From positions 1,716 to 34,611 of the forward strand of contig SUWH01000027.1 in NCBI GenBank assembly GCA_015061605.1: a stretch of DNA of 32,896 nt, given 5' to 3'. The translations under genes were made by a program, and so were the position numbers. Below the pieces are notes generated by a model. It saw nothing but the letters and a program-made list of their open reading frames with translations. It ran no database searches and was not told where the DNA came from. Below are positions 1 through 7,508 of the stretch, one piece after another. How positions within the stretch are numbered: position 1 is the stretch's first letter; every line of letters begins with the position of its first letter. The stretch is from Lentisphaerota bacterium. Lineage in GTDB: Bacteria > Verrucomicrobiota > Lentisphaeria > Victivallales > Victivallaceae.

Positions 1-38
1 ACCCGGCATGCCGGGTAAAGCAGTTCACTGCTTTACCC
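1..38 (+). repeat. Palindromic leader repeat of pseudopilin gene (16-bp plus 18-bp palindromes)
   Basis: Positions 1-16 are a perfect 16-bp palindrome (ACCCGGCATGCCGGGT). Positions 17-34 are an 18-bp hairpin with 7-bp arms AAAGCAG and CTGCTTT around TTCA. The next four bases, ACCC, repeat the start of the first palindrome, so GGGTAAAGCAG (13-23) also pairs perfectly with CTGCTTTACCC (28-38). Together they make a 34-bp unit that ends on the Phe codon (32-34) of the FTLIEL prepilin motif. The gene's first visible ATG (8-10) lies inside the 16-bp palindrome. The unit matches in size, order and end point the 34-bp unit at 31581-31650, although the sequences differ. Whether more copies lie upstream cannot be seen. 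Confidence 0.8.
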
Positions 39-676
39 TTATAGAACTGCTCGTAGTCATCGCAATAATTGCTATTCTGGCGGCGATACTGCTCCCCGCA
101 TTACAGCAGGCGCGCGCCCGCGGCATCGCGACTGACTGCATTGCAAAACGCAAACAGGTCGGAGTGTGGACTTCAATTTATACCGATACGTTTAACGGAT
201 GGCTTATGCCGTGGCAGTGGGGTGGCCGCGGCAACGATGAAAAATGGTGGTCGGCATTGTATCTGGCGAAAATCACTCCCTGGAACCGTCTGGACAAATA
301 TTACGGCTGTCCGGCAGCTCCCGACGGCGGAGCCAACGGTACGACCCAGACCAATACGCTCAATATAAATTCCCGCCTTACCGGGATGGATGCGGCGTCC
401 GGAAAGCCCAAACATCTGTTCAAAATAAACAAAGTCCGGAATCCGGGCAAAAAATATCTCATTACCGATGCGATCAAGGGATATTACTTCGATGAAGGGG
501 AATACATTTCCAGCAAAATATCTCCCAAAGGAACCAAGACCAACGGTTTTTATCCGTGGCATGACAAGAACAAATCCGGAACCATGCTGTATGCGGACAT
601 GCGTGTCGAATTGCTCCGGATGCAGAACCTTGACATTCCTCATGCCAACAATGTATTTATCGGTGATAAACCTTAA
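8..676 (+). CDS. Type II secretion pseudopilin (prepilin-type N-terminal domain), start uncertain
   Basis: This is a 222-residue protein if read from the ATG at 8. After a nine-residue leader the classic prepilin helix [18 protein letters not shown] follows, with Glu at position 5 of the mature part, then a soluble domain of about 190 residues. Such proteins are cleaved by prepilin peptidase before the Phe and assemble in the periplasm as minor or major pseudopilins of a type II secretion system. The residue before the cleavage site is Cys, not the usual Gly. The C-terminal H-x9-DG motif of this family is degenerate here (a His, then YADM). The start codon sits in a palindrome and no Shine-Dalgarno is visible, because the window begins seven bases upstream. 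By analogy with the gene at 30924-31643, the true start may lie outside the window. The DUF4838 gene follows after 19 bases. Confidence 0.85.
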   Translation: MPGKAVHCFTLIELLVVIAIIAILAAILLPALQQARARGIATDCIAKRKQVGVWTSIYTDTFNGWLMPWQWGGRGNDEKWWSALYLAKITPWNRLDKYYGCPAAPDGGANGTTQTNTLNINSRLTGMDAASGKPKHLFKINKVRNPGKKYLITDAIKGYYFDEGEYISSKISPKGTKTNGFYPWHDKNKSGTMLYADMRVELLRMQNLDIPHANNVFIGDKP

Positions 677-695
677 TGACAGGAGTATATAAAAT

Positions 696-2936
696 ATGAA
701 AAAGTTACTTTTTTTGTTGTCGGCATCAGTGATGTTGAGTTTGTGCGGTGCCGAATACAAAATTTCCAACATCAAATTGACCCTTGCCGGAAAAGCTCAT
801 CAGGAAGCGTTTGATGAGTTGAAAAAACACCTCGAACTCACCGGCAATAAACTTTCTCCCGCTGACGGCGCACTGGAGATCATCATCGGTAAAGCAGGTG
901 TAGCAGGCAAACTCGCTCCGGAAGAGTCCCGCTGGCTCTACAAAAACGGCAAGCTCTACATCTGGGGCGAAGACAAACAGGGGCGCCACGGTACGCTCTT
1001 CGCCGTCTACGGACTGCTGGAGGAAAAATTCGGTGTCCGCTGGATCTTCCCCGGCGATGACGGTATTGCCGTCCCCGCGCAGACCGGCATAAGTTTCAAG
1101 GAAAATGAATCCTACAAGCGCGTTCCCCCTTTCATGTGGAGCTATGTCCGCGCCTACCGTTGGGGCATCCGCGGTTTCGACAATGTGAATAACGCCGCCC
1201 CTCCCGCACTGCGCATTTCCAAAGAAAAATGGCTCGCCAACGGTGAGCAGAACCGTCTGTTCGCCCTGCGTCACCGCAACAGCCGCACCATTGCGATCAA
1301 TTACGCCCACGCCTTTGTCCGCTGGCCCAAACGATTTGCAAAAACCCACATGGATTACTTCGGCGTCTCTCCCTACGGTAAGCCGATGATCCCCGCCAAT
1401 CCGCGCTACGCCAAACTCTGCCTCACCAATCCGGCAGTTGAAGATCAGATCATTGCTGATTACAAAAAAGCCAGAGATAAAAAATATCTCAATATCTCTC
1501 CCAATGACGGAACTCCCGGTTTCTGCCACTGCAAAAACTGCATGGCTCTCGACACCCGCAAACCGGGCGAAGGTTTCTATGATCACCTCACTGACCGTTA
1601 TCTCAACTTCTGGAACCGGATCATCAAACGTGCCAAAGAGATCAATCCCAAAGTCATGGTTGCCACCTACGTGTACAGCTACTACCGCCACCCGCCGCGC
1701 CGGGAAAAGATCGAACACCCGGACAATATGCTCTGCGGTCTGGTCCCGCAGTTGGGAGAGGATTCCCGTGCCCTCTTTGAAGCGTGGAAAGCGGTCGGCA
1801 TGAAACACTGTTTCCTGCGCCCCAACGATCTGTGTTATCACTCTCCGGTACTGCGTTTTACCGAAAAACGGATGTATGACAAATTCCATGAAACGCAGAA
1901 GCACTTCAAGCTCTGGGGCAACGACTACGATGCCACCATGGGCATAAGCAGTATCGACATGGAAACCTACATCGCCTGCCGGATGCTTTCTTTCCCGGAA
2001 AAGAGCTTTGATGAACTGGCAAAAGAATACTATTCCTCCTTCGGTGCCGCTGCCCAAACGGTGCAGAAAGTTTATGAAACTTTGCGCCCGATGGGTGAAG
2101 CGATTTACCTTGCCAACTACAAACGCCGCCGCGGCCTCATGCTCGATGACTCCGAACTGGAAAACACCGCCGATGACAAATATATCGCCGCCCAGGAAAA
2201 GCAGCTTGCCGTACTCAATGCGTTCCCGGTAAATAAACTCACTCCGGCTGAAGCCAAACGTTTCAACCGCTTCAAACTGGTCGTTGAGCACAGCATTCTC
2301 GGCGGAAAGTTCGCAGCAGAGGGCAAACTTTTCCTTGAGGGTAAAAAGAACAACTTTGACTCCGCCGCCAAAGCGCTGCTGGATTTCCGCTGCGGCAGAG
2401 GTTTGGAACTCAACGAAAAATGGGGAAATTTCTTCCGCCGTACGGAAAATCAGTTTTGGAACAAATATCAGCCGTACCGCGATGCCACCGGCAATGATAA
2501 AGTAAAACTGGTCGACCTTGCCGCCGGATGGCGCAACAGCTTTGATGCCCCCGCCATGCAGGAGTGGCGGCAGCGAAAGGGTTTCAAAGAACTCACTACC
2601 AAAGAAGCCAGTTTTGACCGGTACAGCATCGAAGCCAAACCGGCGGCGAAAGCGGAAACGGTCATGTACCGTCCCGGTATTGCGGTGACTCCCGGAGCAA
2701 AATACTCTGTCAGTTTTGATGTAAAAGCTCCGTCAAAGGCGACTTTCCGTCTGCGGGTCGTGGCTGGTAAAAAGACATTGAAAAATATCACCGTCAGTGC
2801 AAATAAGACCCAATGGAGTCAGGCGGCAGGTACATTCACTGTACCTCAAGGCACGGAAAAGGTGACGATGTACATCTATATCGCTGATGCACCGCAGGGT
2901 GGTTTCATCGACAACGTGGTACTTGCAAGAGAGTAA
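696..2936 (+). CDS. Secreted DUF4838-family protein with C-terminal carbohydrate-binding-like domain
   Basis: This is a 746-residue exported protein. Residues 1-19 form a signal peptide (KKLLFLLSASVMLSLCGA), followed by an alpha-glucuronidase-type N-terminal domain and a TIM-barrel-like DUF4838 core. The core carries the signature ISPNDG, then FCHCKNC, near residues 267-283. The last 140 or so residues look like a beta-sandwich of the CBM4/9 type (YRPGIAVTPGAKYSVSFDVKA, ending GGFIDNVVLARE). DUF4838 proteins are presumed glycoside hydrolases, but the reaction is not established. A Shine-Dalgarno AGGAG lies near 682 and the gene follows a pseudopilin gene by 19 bases, so the two are probably cotranscribed. 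It is more distant from the two DUF4838 proteins at 26146-30909 than those are from each other. The assignment to the family is firm; the substrate is unknown. Confidence 0.85.
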   Translation: MKKLLFLLSASVMLSLCGAEYKISNIKLTLAGKAHQEAFDELKKHLELTGNKLSPADGALEIIIGKAGVAGKLAPEESRWLYKNGKLYIWGEDKQGRHGTLFAVYGLLEEKFGVRWIFPGDDGIAVPAQTGISFKENESYKRVPPFMWSYVRAYRWGIRGFDNVNNAAPPALRISKEKWLANGEQNRLFALRHRNSRTIAINYAHAFVRWPKRFAKTHMDYFGVSPYGKPMIPANPRYAKLCLTNPAVEDQIIADYKKARDKKYLNISPNDGTPGFCHCKNCMALDTRKPGEGFYDHLTDRYLNFWNRIIKRAKEINPKVMVATYVYSYYRHPPRREKIEHPDNMLCGLVPQLGEDSRALFEAWKAVGMKHCFLRPNDLCYHSPVLRFTEKRMYDKFHETQKHFKLWGNDYDATMGISSIDMETYIACRMLSFPEKSFDELAKEYYSSFGAAAQTVQKVYETLRPMGEAIYLANYKRRRGLMLDDSELENTADDKYIAAQEKQLAVLNAFPVNKLTPAEAKRFNRFKLVVEHSILGGKFAAEGKLFLEGKKNNFDSAAKALLDFRCGRGLELNEKWGNFFRRTENQFWNKYQPYRDATGNDKVKLVDLAAGWRNSFDAPAMQEWRQRKGFKELTTKEASFDRYSIEAKPAAKAETVMYRPGIAVTPGAKYSVSFDVKAPSKATFRLRVVAGKKTLKNITVSANKTQWSQAAGTFTVPQGTEKVTMYIYIADAPQGGFIDNVVLARE

Positions 2937-2963
2937 ATACCGATACTTCCGGGAACCGGCGGC

Positions 2964-4133
2964 TTATTTCTGTAACGCGACCAGCGTTTCAAAGTGGCTG
3001 GTTCCCGGAAACATATCCAGCAATCCAGCCGTTTCGACCTGCCACCCGGCGCGCTTGAAAAACACCAGATCCCGCCTTAAAGTATCCGCTGCGCAGGAGA
3101 TATAAATGATCTTTGCCGGATCTGCGGCGACAATATTATTCAATGTCTCTACGGTCAAGCCGGTTCGGGGCGGATCGACCAGCAGACAACTGTTGGTGAT
3201 GTTTCCGGCTTTTTTCAACTCTTTACCGGCATCACCGGCAAAAAATCTGCACCGTTTATCCACCTTGTGGTGGTGAGCGTTCCAGCGGGCGGCTTTGATC
3301 GCGGCGGGATTCAATTCGATTCCGGTCGCCGTCAAGCCGGTGATTTTTTCAGCGGCGGCGATGGAAAATGCTCCCACGCCGCAGTAAAGTTCAACAAGTT
3401 CCGTCAAGCCTGACTGTGAAATAAGTTCCACCACCCGGCGCACCAGTTCCGCCGCAACTTCGATATTGGTCTGGAAAAATCCGTCCAACGGTACTTTGAA
3501 CATCCCGTATCCCGGCAGGATTTCACTCAACCACTCCGCATTGCGCGGACACCTCTTTCCGGTAAAATGCTGTACTCCGTCAGTAGCCGTGCAACGCCAG
3601 CAGACCGTTTCTCCGGTAGCGGGGACCGGAGTTGATGACAGGAGATCGTTGATGGTATTTTCCGCCAATTGACAGCGGTCGATCTCTATCAAAGTTTCGT
3701 TGTCGCGCGATACCATGGCGAAATTTCTGCCGTTGCTGTGCAGTTTGAGTTTGTTGCGGTAAAAATTCCGCCGGGGAGATGCAAATGGCTCTAATAATAT
3801 GCCGTCCTCTAAAATGCCATCCCGATTGAGAAAATCTGCCAGCTGCTGTTGTTTGAATTGAAGTTCCAACGGATAACTGCAATGCAGATAAGCGCACCCC
3901 GGGCAGTCGGAATTTTGAAAGAAACGGCACTCCGGCTCAATGCGTTCCGGAGAATTTTTGACTATTTTCACGATTTTTGCGCGGGCAAAGGACTTTTTAT
4001 CCTGAATGATCCCGACTTCCAGCTCTTCCCCCGGCAGTCCGCCCGGCACAAAGCATACTTTCCCGGAAGCCAGCCGTCCGACCGCTTCTCCGCCGTAAGC
4101 GATGGAATTAACGTGCAAAAACGCTTTATTCAC
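2964..4133 (-). CDS. rlmD: 23S rRNA (uracil-5-)-methyltransferase, RlmD/TrmA family
   Basis: This is a 389-residue SAM-dependent RNA uracil-C5 methyltransferase. An N-terminal TRAM domain (about 1-60) is followed by the four cysteines expected to hold a 4Fe-4S cluster (C69, C77, C80, C154). The catalytic domain shows FFQTN (219-223), the SAM-binding ELYCGVGAFS (249-257), DPPRTGL (320-326), the nucleophile Cys347 in YISC, and a general-base Glu382 near the C-terminus. Members methylate U1939 or U747 of 23S rRNA, or U54 of tRNA. The Fe-S cysteines favour the RlmD type, but the exact target cannot be fixed from sequence. It starts with GTG at 4133, and the preceding gene's TGA overlaps it as GTGA, so it is translationally coupled and last in a four-gene operon. 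Confidence 0.88.
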   Translation of the reverse strand: MNKAFLHVNSIAYGGEAVGRLASGKVCFVPGGLPGEELEVGIIQDKKSFARAKIVKIVKNSPERIEPECRFFQNSDCPGCAYLHCSYPLELQFKQQQLADFLNRDGILEDGILLEPFASPRRNFYRNKLKLHSNGRNFAMVSRDNETLIEIDRCQLAENTINDLLSSTPVPATGETVCWRCTATDGVQHFTGKRCPRNAEWLSEILPGYGMFKVPLDGFFQTNIEVAAELVRRVVELISQSGLTELVELYCGVGAFSIAAAEKITGLTATGIELNPAAIKAARWNAHHHKVDKRCRFFAGDAGKELKKAGNITNSCLLVDPPRTGLTVETLNNIVAADPAKIIYISCAADTLRRDLVFFKRAGWQVETAGLLDMFPGTSHFETLVALQK

Positions 4134-5110
4134 TTATCGCGGCTCCCGGGAGCATCAGCCATTACGCCCTGACCCAGATCGACGATGCCGCTGTAAGGCC
4201 GTGGAGTCGGTTTGGAGCGCAGTGATTTTTCATTTTCATTCAGGAGCTGACTGCCGGTCTTGTATCCGGCGGGGGCAGGCAGCTGAAAATCCAATCCCGG
4301 GCGGGCTTTAGCTCCGCCGACCCGGCGTACCCGGCCTGATTTGGCATCCCGGAACAGTCCGGGGATCGAATCAGAAATACGCCAGTAGGTATTCTCCAAC
4401 CGTTCGCCATTGACCCCGAATGCCTGATAATTGAATACCCTTGAAGAGAGCGGCAGCAGCAAATGAAGCCGGCTGAAGTTATCGACTTCCGCCTGAACTT
4501 TTTCAATCCCGAAAACCCTGCCGATCCGGGCGACACAGTAGATCTTCTTTTCACTCTCCACAAAAAGGTAATATGCCAATTCATTTCCGGTTTTAAGTTT
4601 CCGGATCGAATAAGTTCTTTCTTCCTGCACCGCATTCTTTTTGCCGCTCAAATCCGGCAACCCTACCGTGTGTGACCACTCGGTTATACCGCGTTCAACG
4701 CTCAGTGTTACATCATTGCTGCGAAACTCATTTTTCAGCAGATTGTGCGATATGTAAGCATGGACACGGTAACGGCCGCAACGGGTGAAGTCATAATAGT
4801 TGTCCAACCGGAAAATCATTTTTCTCACTTCACCGGGCTGAAGCAGCAAGCCGGTTACGGAAATCTCCTCATTGCCCCGTTTCGGCATCGGACGGTTGCG
4901 TTCATCCCGGACATCGAACATCAGAAATCCCTGCAATGCCGGATCTTTACCGAACAAAAGCGGACGACCGGAATTGTTGCGCATGGTAAGACACACATAG
5001 ATCCGTTCATACTGCATATACACGTCACGGTTCAAGGATGCTTCAAGTCCGACCTGGGCAAAAACAACGGTACTTGCAAACAATGACAACAATACTGCAC
5101 CGATTTTCAT
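4130..5110 (-). CDS. Exported protein of unknown function
   Basis: This is a 326-residue protein with a clear signal peptide (MKIGAVLLSLFASTVVFAQ). I do not recognise the family. The first 160 residues look like an immunoglobulin-like or beta-sandwich fold (alternating hydrophobic residues, LRNNSGRPLLF-like region, LLLQPGEVRKMIFRLDNY) of the kind seen in domains that bind other envelope proteins. The C-terminal 70 residues are rich in Pro, Gly and Arg and look unstructured. A strong GAGGAGG lies 8-14 bases before the ATG. The gene sits 18 bases after the glycosyltransferase gene and overlaps the methyltransferase start by four bases. An envelope role is inferred only from the signal peptide and the glycosyltransferase neighbour. 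Confidence 0.75.
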   Translation of the reverse strand: MKIGAVLLSLFASTVVFAQVGLEASLNRDVYMQYERIYVCLTMRNNSGRPLLFGKDPALQGFLMFDVRDERNRPMPKRGNEEISVTGLLLQPGEVRKMIFRLDNYYDFTRCGRYRVHAYISHNLLKNEFRSNDVTLSVERGITEWSHTVGLPDLSGKKNAVQEERTYSIRKLKTGNELAYYLFVESEKKIYCVARIGRVFGIEKVQAEVDNFSRLHLLLPLSSRVFNYQAFGVNGERLENTYWRISDSIPGLFRDAKSGRVRRVGGAKARPGLDFQLPAPAGYKTGSQLLNENEKSLRSKPTPRPYSGIVDLGQGVMADAPGSRDK

Positions 5111-5128
5111 ACTCCGGTTCCTCCTCTT

Positions 5129-6145
5129 TTATTTTTCACACTCTGCAAGTTTATCCAGAACAGATTTTACGATCAAATCAACATCCAGTTGATGACACAA
5201 AGTTTTTTTCAATGGACAATGACGTTTAAGACAGCCGGCACACTTCAAATCATCCCGCTGAAAGAATGTGGTGTTTTTTCCCCACGGACCGGTCAATCCC
5301 GGAACCGTCGGCCCGTAAAAACCGAAAACCGGAATATTCAATGCCGCCGCCGCATGCAGTGGACCGGAGTCGTTCCCCAGTACGCCGCAGGATGAACGCA
5401 GTAATTCAAACAGCGAAACAAGTGAGGTTTTGCCTGCCAGATTTATCACATTTTCACCGATGGCATCCCCCAGCGCCGCTTCCGACGGCGCTCCGGCAGT
5501 TACAAATGCCATATCCGGCATTTTTTCTTTCAAGCGGCGGATGATCGCCGCAAACAGTTCCGGCGGAAACTGCTTGCTTTCCCACCGGGTCCCCGGCAGA
5601 AGCACCATATAACGCGGCGGCAATTCCGGTAATCCGGTCCGTCCGGATGCTGAAACCGGCAGTTCAGGCACCGGAACTCCGGAATTTTTTTCCAGACCGC
5701 ACAGCGATTCCACCAGTCTTACGTTACGTTGTACCGCATGGGTGCGTGCCACTTCAAATTTCCGGTCGTAAAAGAGTGCCGCCGCCTTTTCACGGGGAGA
5801 AGCAAAGCCTGCCCGGCATTTTGTCCGGCACAATTTTGCACACAATCCGCTGCGGAAGAGCCCCTGAAAATCTATTACCAAATCATACTTTTCCCGGCGC
5901 AATGCAGAAATCAAACGGAAAAATGCCGGAAAAAAGGTGGATATTTTACCCAGTTTGCGCCGTTCAAACAAAATGATGCGTTCCACCGGAAAGGGAGAGA
6001 AATCCAACAGGGGAACAAATTCAGGATTGACCACAAAATCCAATACCGCCTCCGGATATTGCCGCTTCAACAGCGCCAGCGCCGGAAACAGATGGATTAT
6101 GTCACCAAAACTGCTGGGCTTGATAACCAGAATGCGCTGTGCCAT
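5129..6145 (-). CDS. Glycosyltransferase family 9 (heptosyltransferase-like)
   Basis: This is a 338-residue protein with the GT9 pattern. The N-terminus ILVIKPSSFGDIIHLFPAL forms the first Rossmann strand and loop. The C-terminal half carries the sugar-nucleotide site GNDSGPLHAAAALNIP and FGFYGPT. Family members transfer ADP-heptose or a related sugar onto lipopolysaccharide inner core on the inner face of the cytoplasmic membrane, so a Gram-negative envelope is implied. A C-terminal cysteine cluster (CAGCLKRHCPLKKTLC) is common in ADP-heptose:LPS transferases of this group. It lies five bases after the metallophosphoesterase gene and 18 bases before the exported-protein gene. Which heptosyltransferase step it performs is not decidable here. 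Confidence 0.88.
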   Translation of the reverse strand: MAQRILVIKPSSFGDIIHLFPALALLKRQYPEAVLDFVVNPEFVPLLDFSPFPVERIILFERRKLGKISTFFPAFFRLISALRREKYDLVIDFQGLFRSGLCAKLCRTKCRAGFASPREKAAALFYDRKFEVARTHAVQRNVRLVESLCGLEKNSGVPVPELPVSASGRTGLPELPPRYMVLLPGTRWESKQFPPELFAAIIRRLKEKMPDMAFVTAGAPSEAALGDAIGENVINLAGKTSLVSLFELLRSSCGVLGNDSGPLHAAAALNIPVFGFYGPTVPGLTGPWGKNTTFFQRDDLKCAGCLKRHCPLKKTLCHQLDVDLIVKSVLDKLAECEK

Positions 6146-6150
6146 ATCAT

Positions 6151-6975
6151 TCAGCGCCCGATAGAAAGCCGCAATGCCAGACGCTCCGGCAACCCTGCAT
6201 CCAAAACCTTCTGCTGCGCGGAGGCAATATCATAGGGCACGCGGCAGCGGCTTACGGTCTGTTCATCCGGATTGTAAATCGCAAAACTCGCACGCGGGTC
6301 ACCATTGCGCGGCTGACCGATGCTGCCGATATTGAAAAGATATTTGTGACCTTTTTCAAGTTTTACCGTAAGCATATCGCCAACGGAAAAATCTTTTTCA
6401 AAATCGTCCTCATCATCCTGCTCCGGATCGCCTTCCCACTCCGGAATGCTTTCGACCGCACGGCGTTCACTGCTGGCAAACGGGATCTTGTCAAAAGCCA
6501 CCGGTACATGGGAATGTCCGCAAAAACAGACCTGATTGATTTGATAGGTAAAATGAGCCGCCGCATGCTGGACATCAAAAATATAACCCCACCCCTCCGG
6601 AGAATCCAGTGTCGCGTGGACCGCGGTTGCATTGCATTCCGGGATGACCGCCTTGTACGGCAGTTCGGAAAGCCATGCGCGATCATCTTCATTCAGATGG
6701 TCGTGGGTCCATTGGATCGCGATCTGTGCATTGATATTGAAGCCGGAGTTTTCCATGTTGCTGCTGATGGCATAGTCATCATGATTGCCGCGCACCACGG
6801 CTGCCGGATTAAGATTGCGGATGATCTCAATGCATCTGGCAGGATCTGCGTTATAACCGACGATATCCCCGAGTACAATGAATCTGTCAACTCCCATCGC
6901 AGAACAAACTTTAAGCACCGCTTCCAGCGCTTCAAGGTTGCCGTGAATATCGCTCAGTACCGCATACTTCGGCAT
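6151..6975 (-). CDS. Metallophosphoesterase (calcineurin-like / DNA repair exonuclease fold)
   Basis: This is a 274-residue enzyme with all metal-binding blocks of the calcineurin-like superfamily: SDIHGN (8-13), GDIVGY (36-41), GNHDD (63-67) and GHSH (153-156). Such proteins bind two metal ions and hydrolyse phosphomonoesters or phosphodiesters in the cytoplasm. An acidic stretch at about residues 181-195 (EGDPEQDDEDDFEKDF) is an insertion relative to small family members. A GGAG Shine-Dalgarno lies before the ATG. It is the first gene of the operon running to 2964. The substrate is unknown. Confidence 0.88.
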   Translation of the reverse strand: MPKYAVLSDIHGNLEALEAVLKVCSAMGVDRFIVLGDIVGYNADPARCIEIIRNLNPAAVVRGNHDDYAISSNMENSGFNINAQIAIQWTHDHLNEDDRAWLSELPYKAVIPECNATAVHATLDSPEGWGYIFDVQHAAAHFTYQINQVCFCGHSHVPVAFDKIPFASSERRAVESIPEWEGDPEQDDEDDFEKDFSVGDMLTVKLEKGHKYLFNIGSIGQPRNGDPRASFAIYNPDEQTVSRCRVPYDIASAQQKVLDAGLPERLALRLSIGR

Positions 6976-7029
6976 CTTAACTTACTCCAAATATTATTTA
7001 CAACAAAAATTTTTTATAATCGATCCATC

Positions 7030-7061
7030 CGCAGTAAGTATGTTTTCACACACTTGCTGCG
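7030..7061 (-). terminator. Stem-loop just downstream of RNase P RNA
   Basis: On the minus strand the 13-base arms CGCAGCAAGTGTG and CATACTTACTGCG enclose a six-base loop, pairing fully if two G-U pairs are allowed. It starts five bases after the predicted RNase P 3' end. No U-run follows at once, so it may be a terminator, a processing signal or a 3' stabiliser. Confidence 0.45.
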
Positions 7062-7065
7062 AAAA

Positions 7066-7433
7066 GGAACACCGCAGACACTGTAAGCCGGATTCTGTAC
7101 CGTCTTTCGACGGCGGCAATCATCTGTCTCATGCGACCAGAACCCGGGACTTGTAACGCCGCGAGCCACGGCTCGTCCCCTATTTGGTCTTGCTGCGGGA
7201 GGAGTTTACCATGCGGCGGAACTCTCATTACCGCCCGGTGGGCTCTTACCCCACCCTTTCACCCTTACCGGCCGAAAACAACCGGCGGTCTGCTCTCTGT
7301 TGCACTGGTCTTGCCGCAGAATATAGTCTGCGGCACCCCTCTTTTCAAAGGGGCTCCCTGCTCTGTGCAGTCCGGACTTTCCTCAACACAGAAAAAATTC
7401 CCATGCCGCGATTGCCCGCGTCTGCAGTATTCC
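7066..7433 (-). ncRNA. rnpB: RNase P RNA (bacterial type A)
   Basis: On the minus strand the conserved blocks appear in order: GAGGAAAGTCCGGAC near the 5' end, AGGGTGAAAGGGTG with GGTAAGAGCCCACCGG, GGTAAACTCC, and ACAGAATCCGGCTTAC near the 3' end. I set the ends from helix P1. Bases at 7433-7419 (GGAATACTGCAGACG) pair over 15 positions with TGTCTGCGGTGTTCC at 7080-7066, allowing G-U. The RNA is the catalytic subunit that trims tRNA 5' leaders. It has its own promoter immediately upstream and is unrelated to the symporter operon that ends 75 bases before it. Confidence 0.96.
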
Positions 7434-7438
7434 GTTAT

Positions 7439-7467
7439 AATATAGACACTTTTTTGCAATTATGCAA
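7439..7467 (-). promoter_or_regulatory. Promoter of rnpB
   Basis: Minus-strand TTGCAT (7467-7462), a 17-base spacer and TATATT (7444-7439). The -10 box ends six bases before the RNase P 5' end deduced from helix P1, which supports both calls. Confidence 0.65.
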
Positions 7468-7508
7468 GTCAAAAGCCGTTTTTTTTCAAATTTTCCATAA
7501 GTTCCGGA

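Noticed and set aside
2947..3010. Terminator between the DUF4838 gene and rlmD, from the inverted repeat TTCCGGGAACC/GGTTCCCGGAA.
   Set aside because: The arms are 42 bases apart, lie partly inside rlmD codons and have no T-run. It may be chance, although it is a perfect 11-base match.
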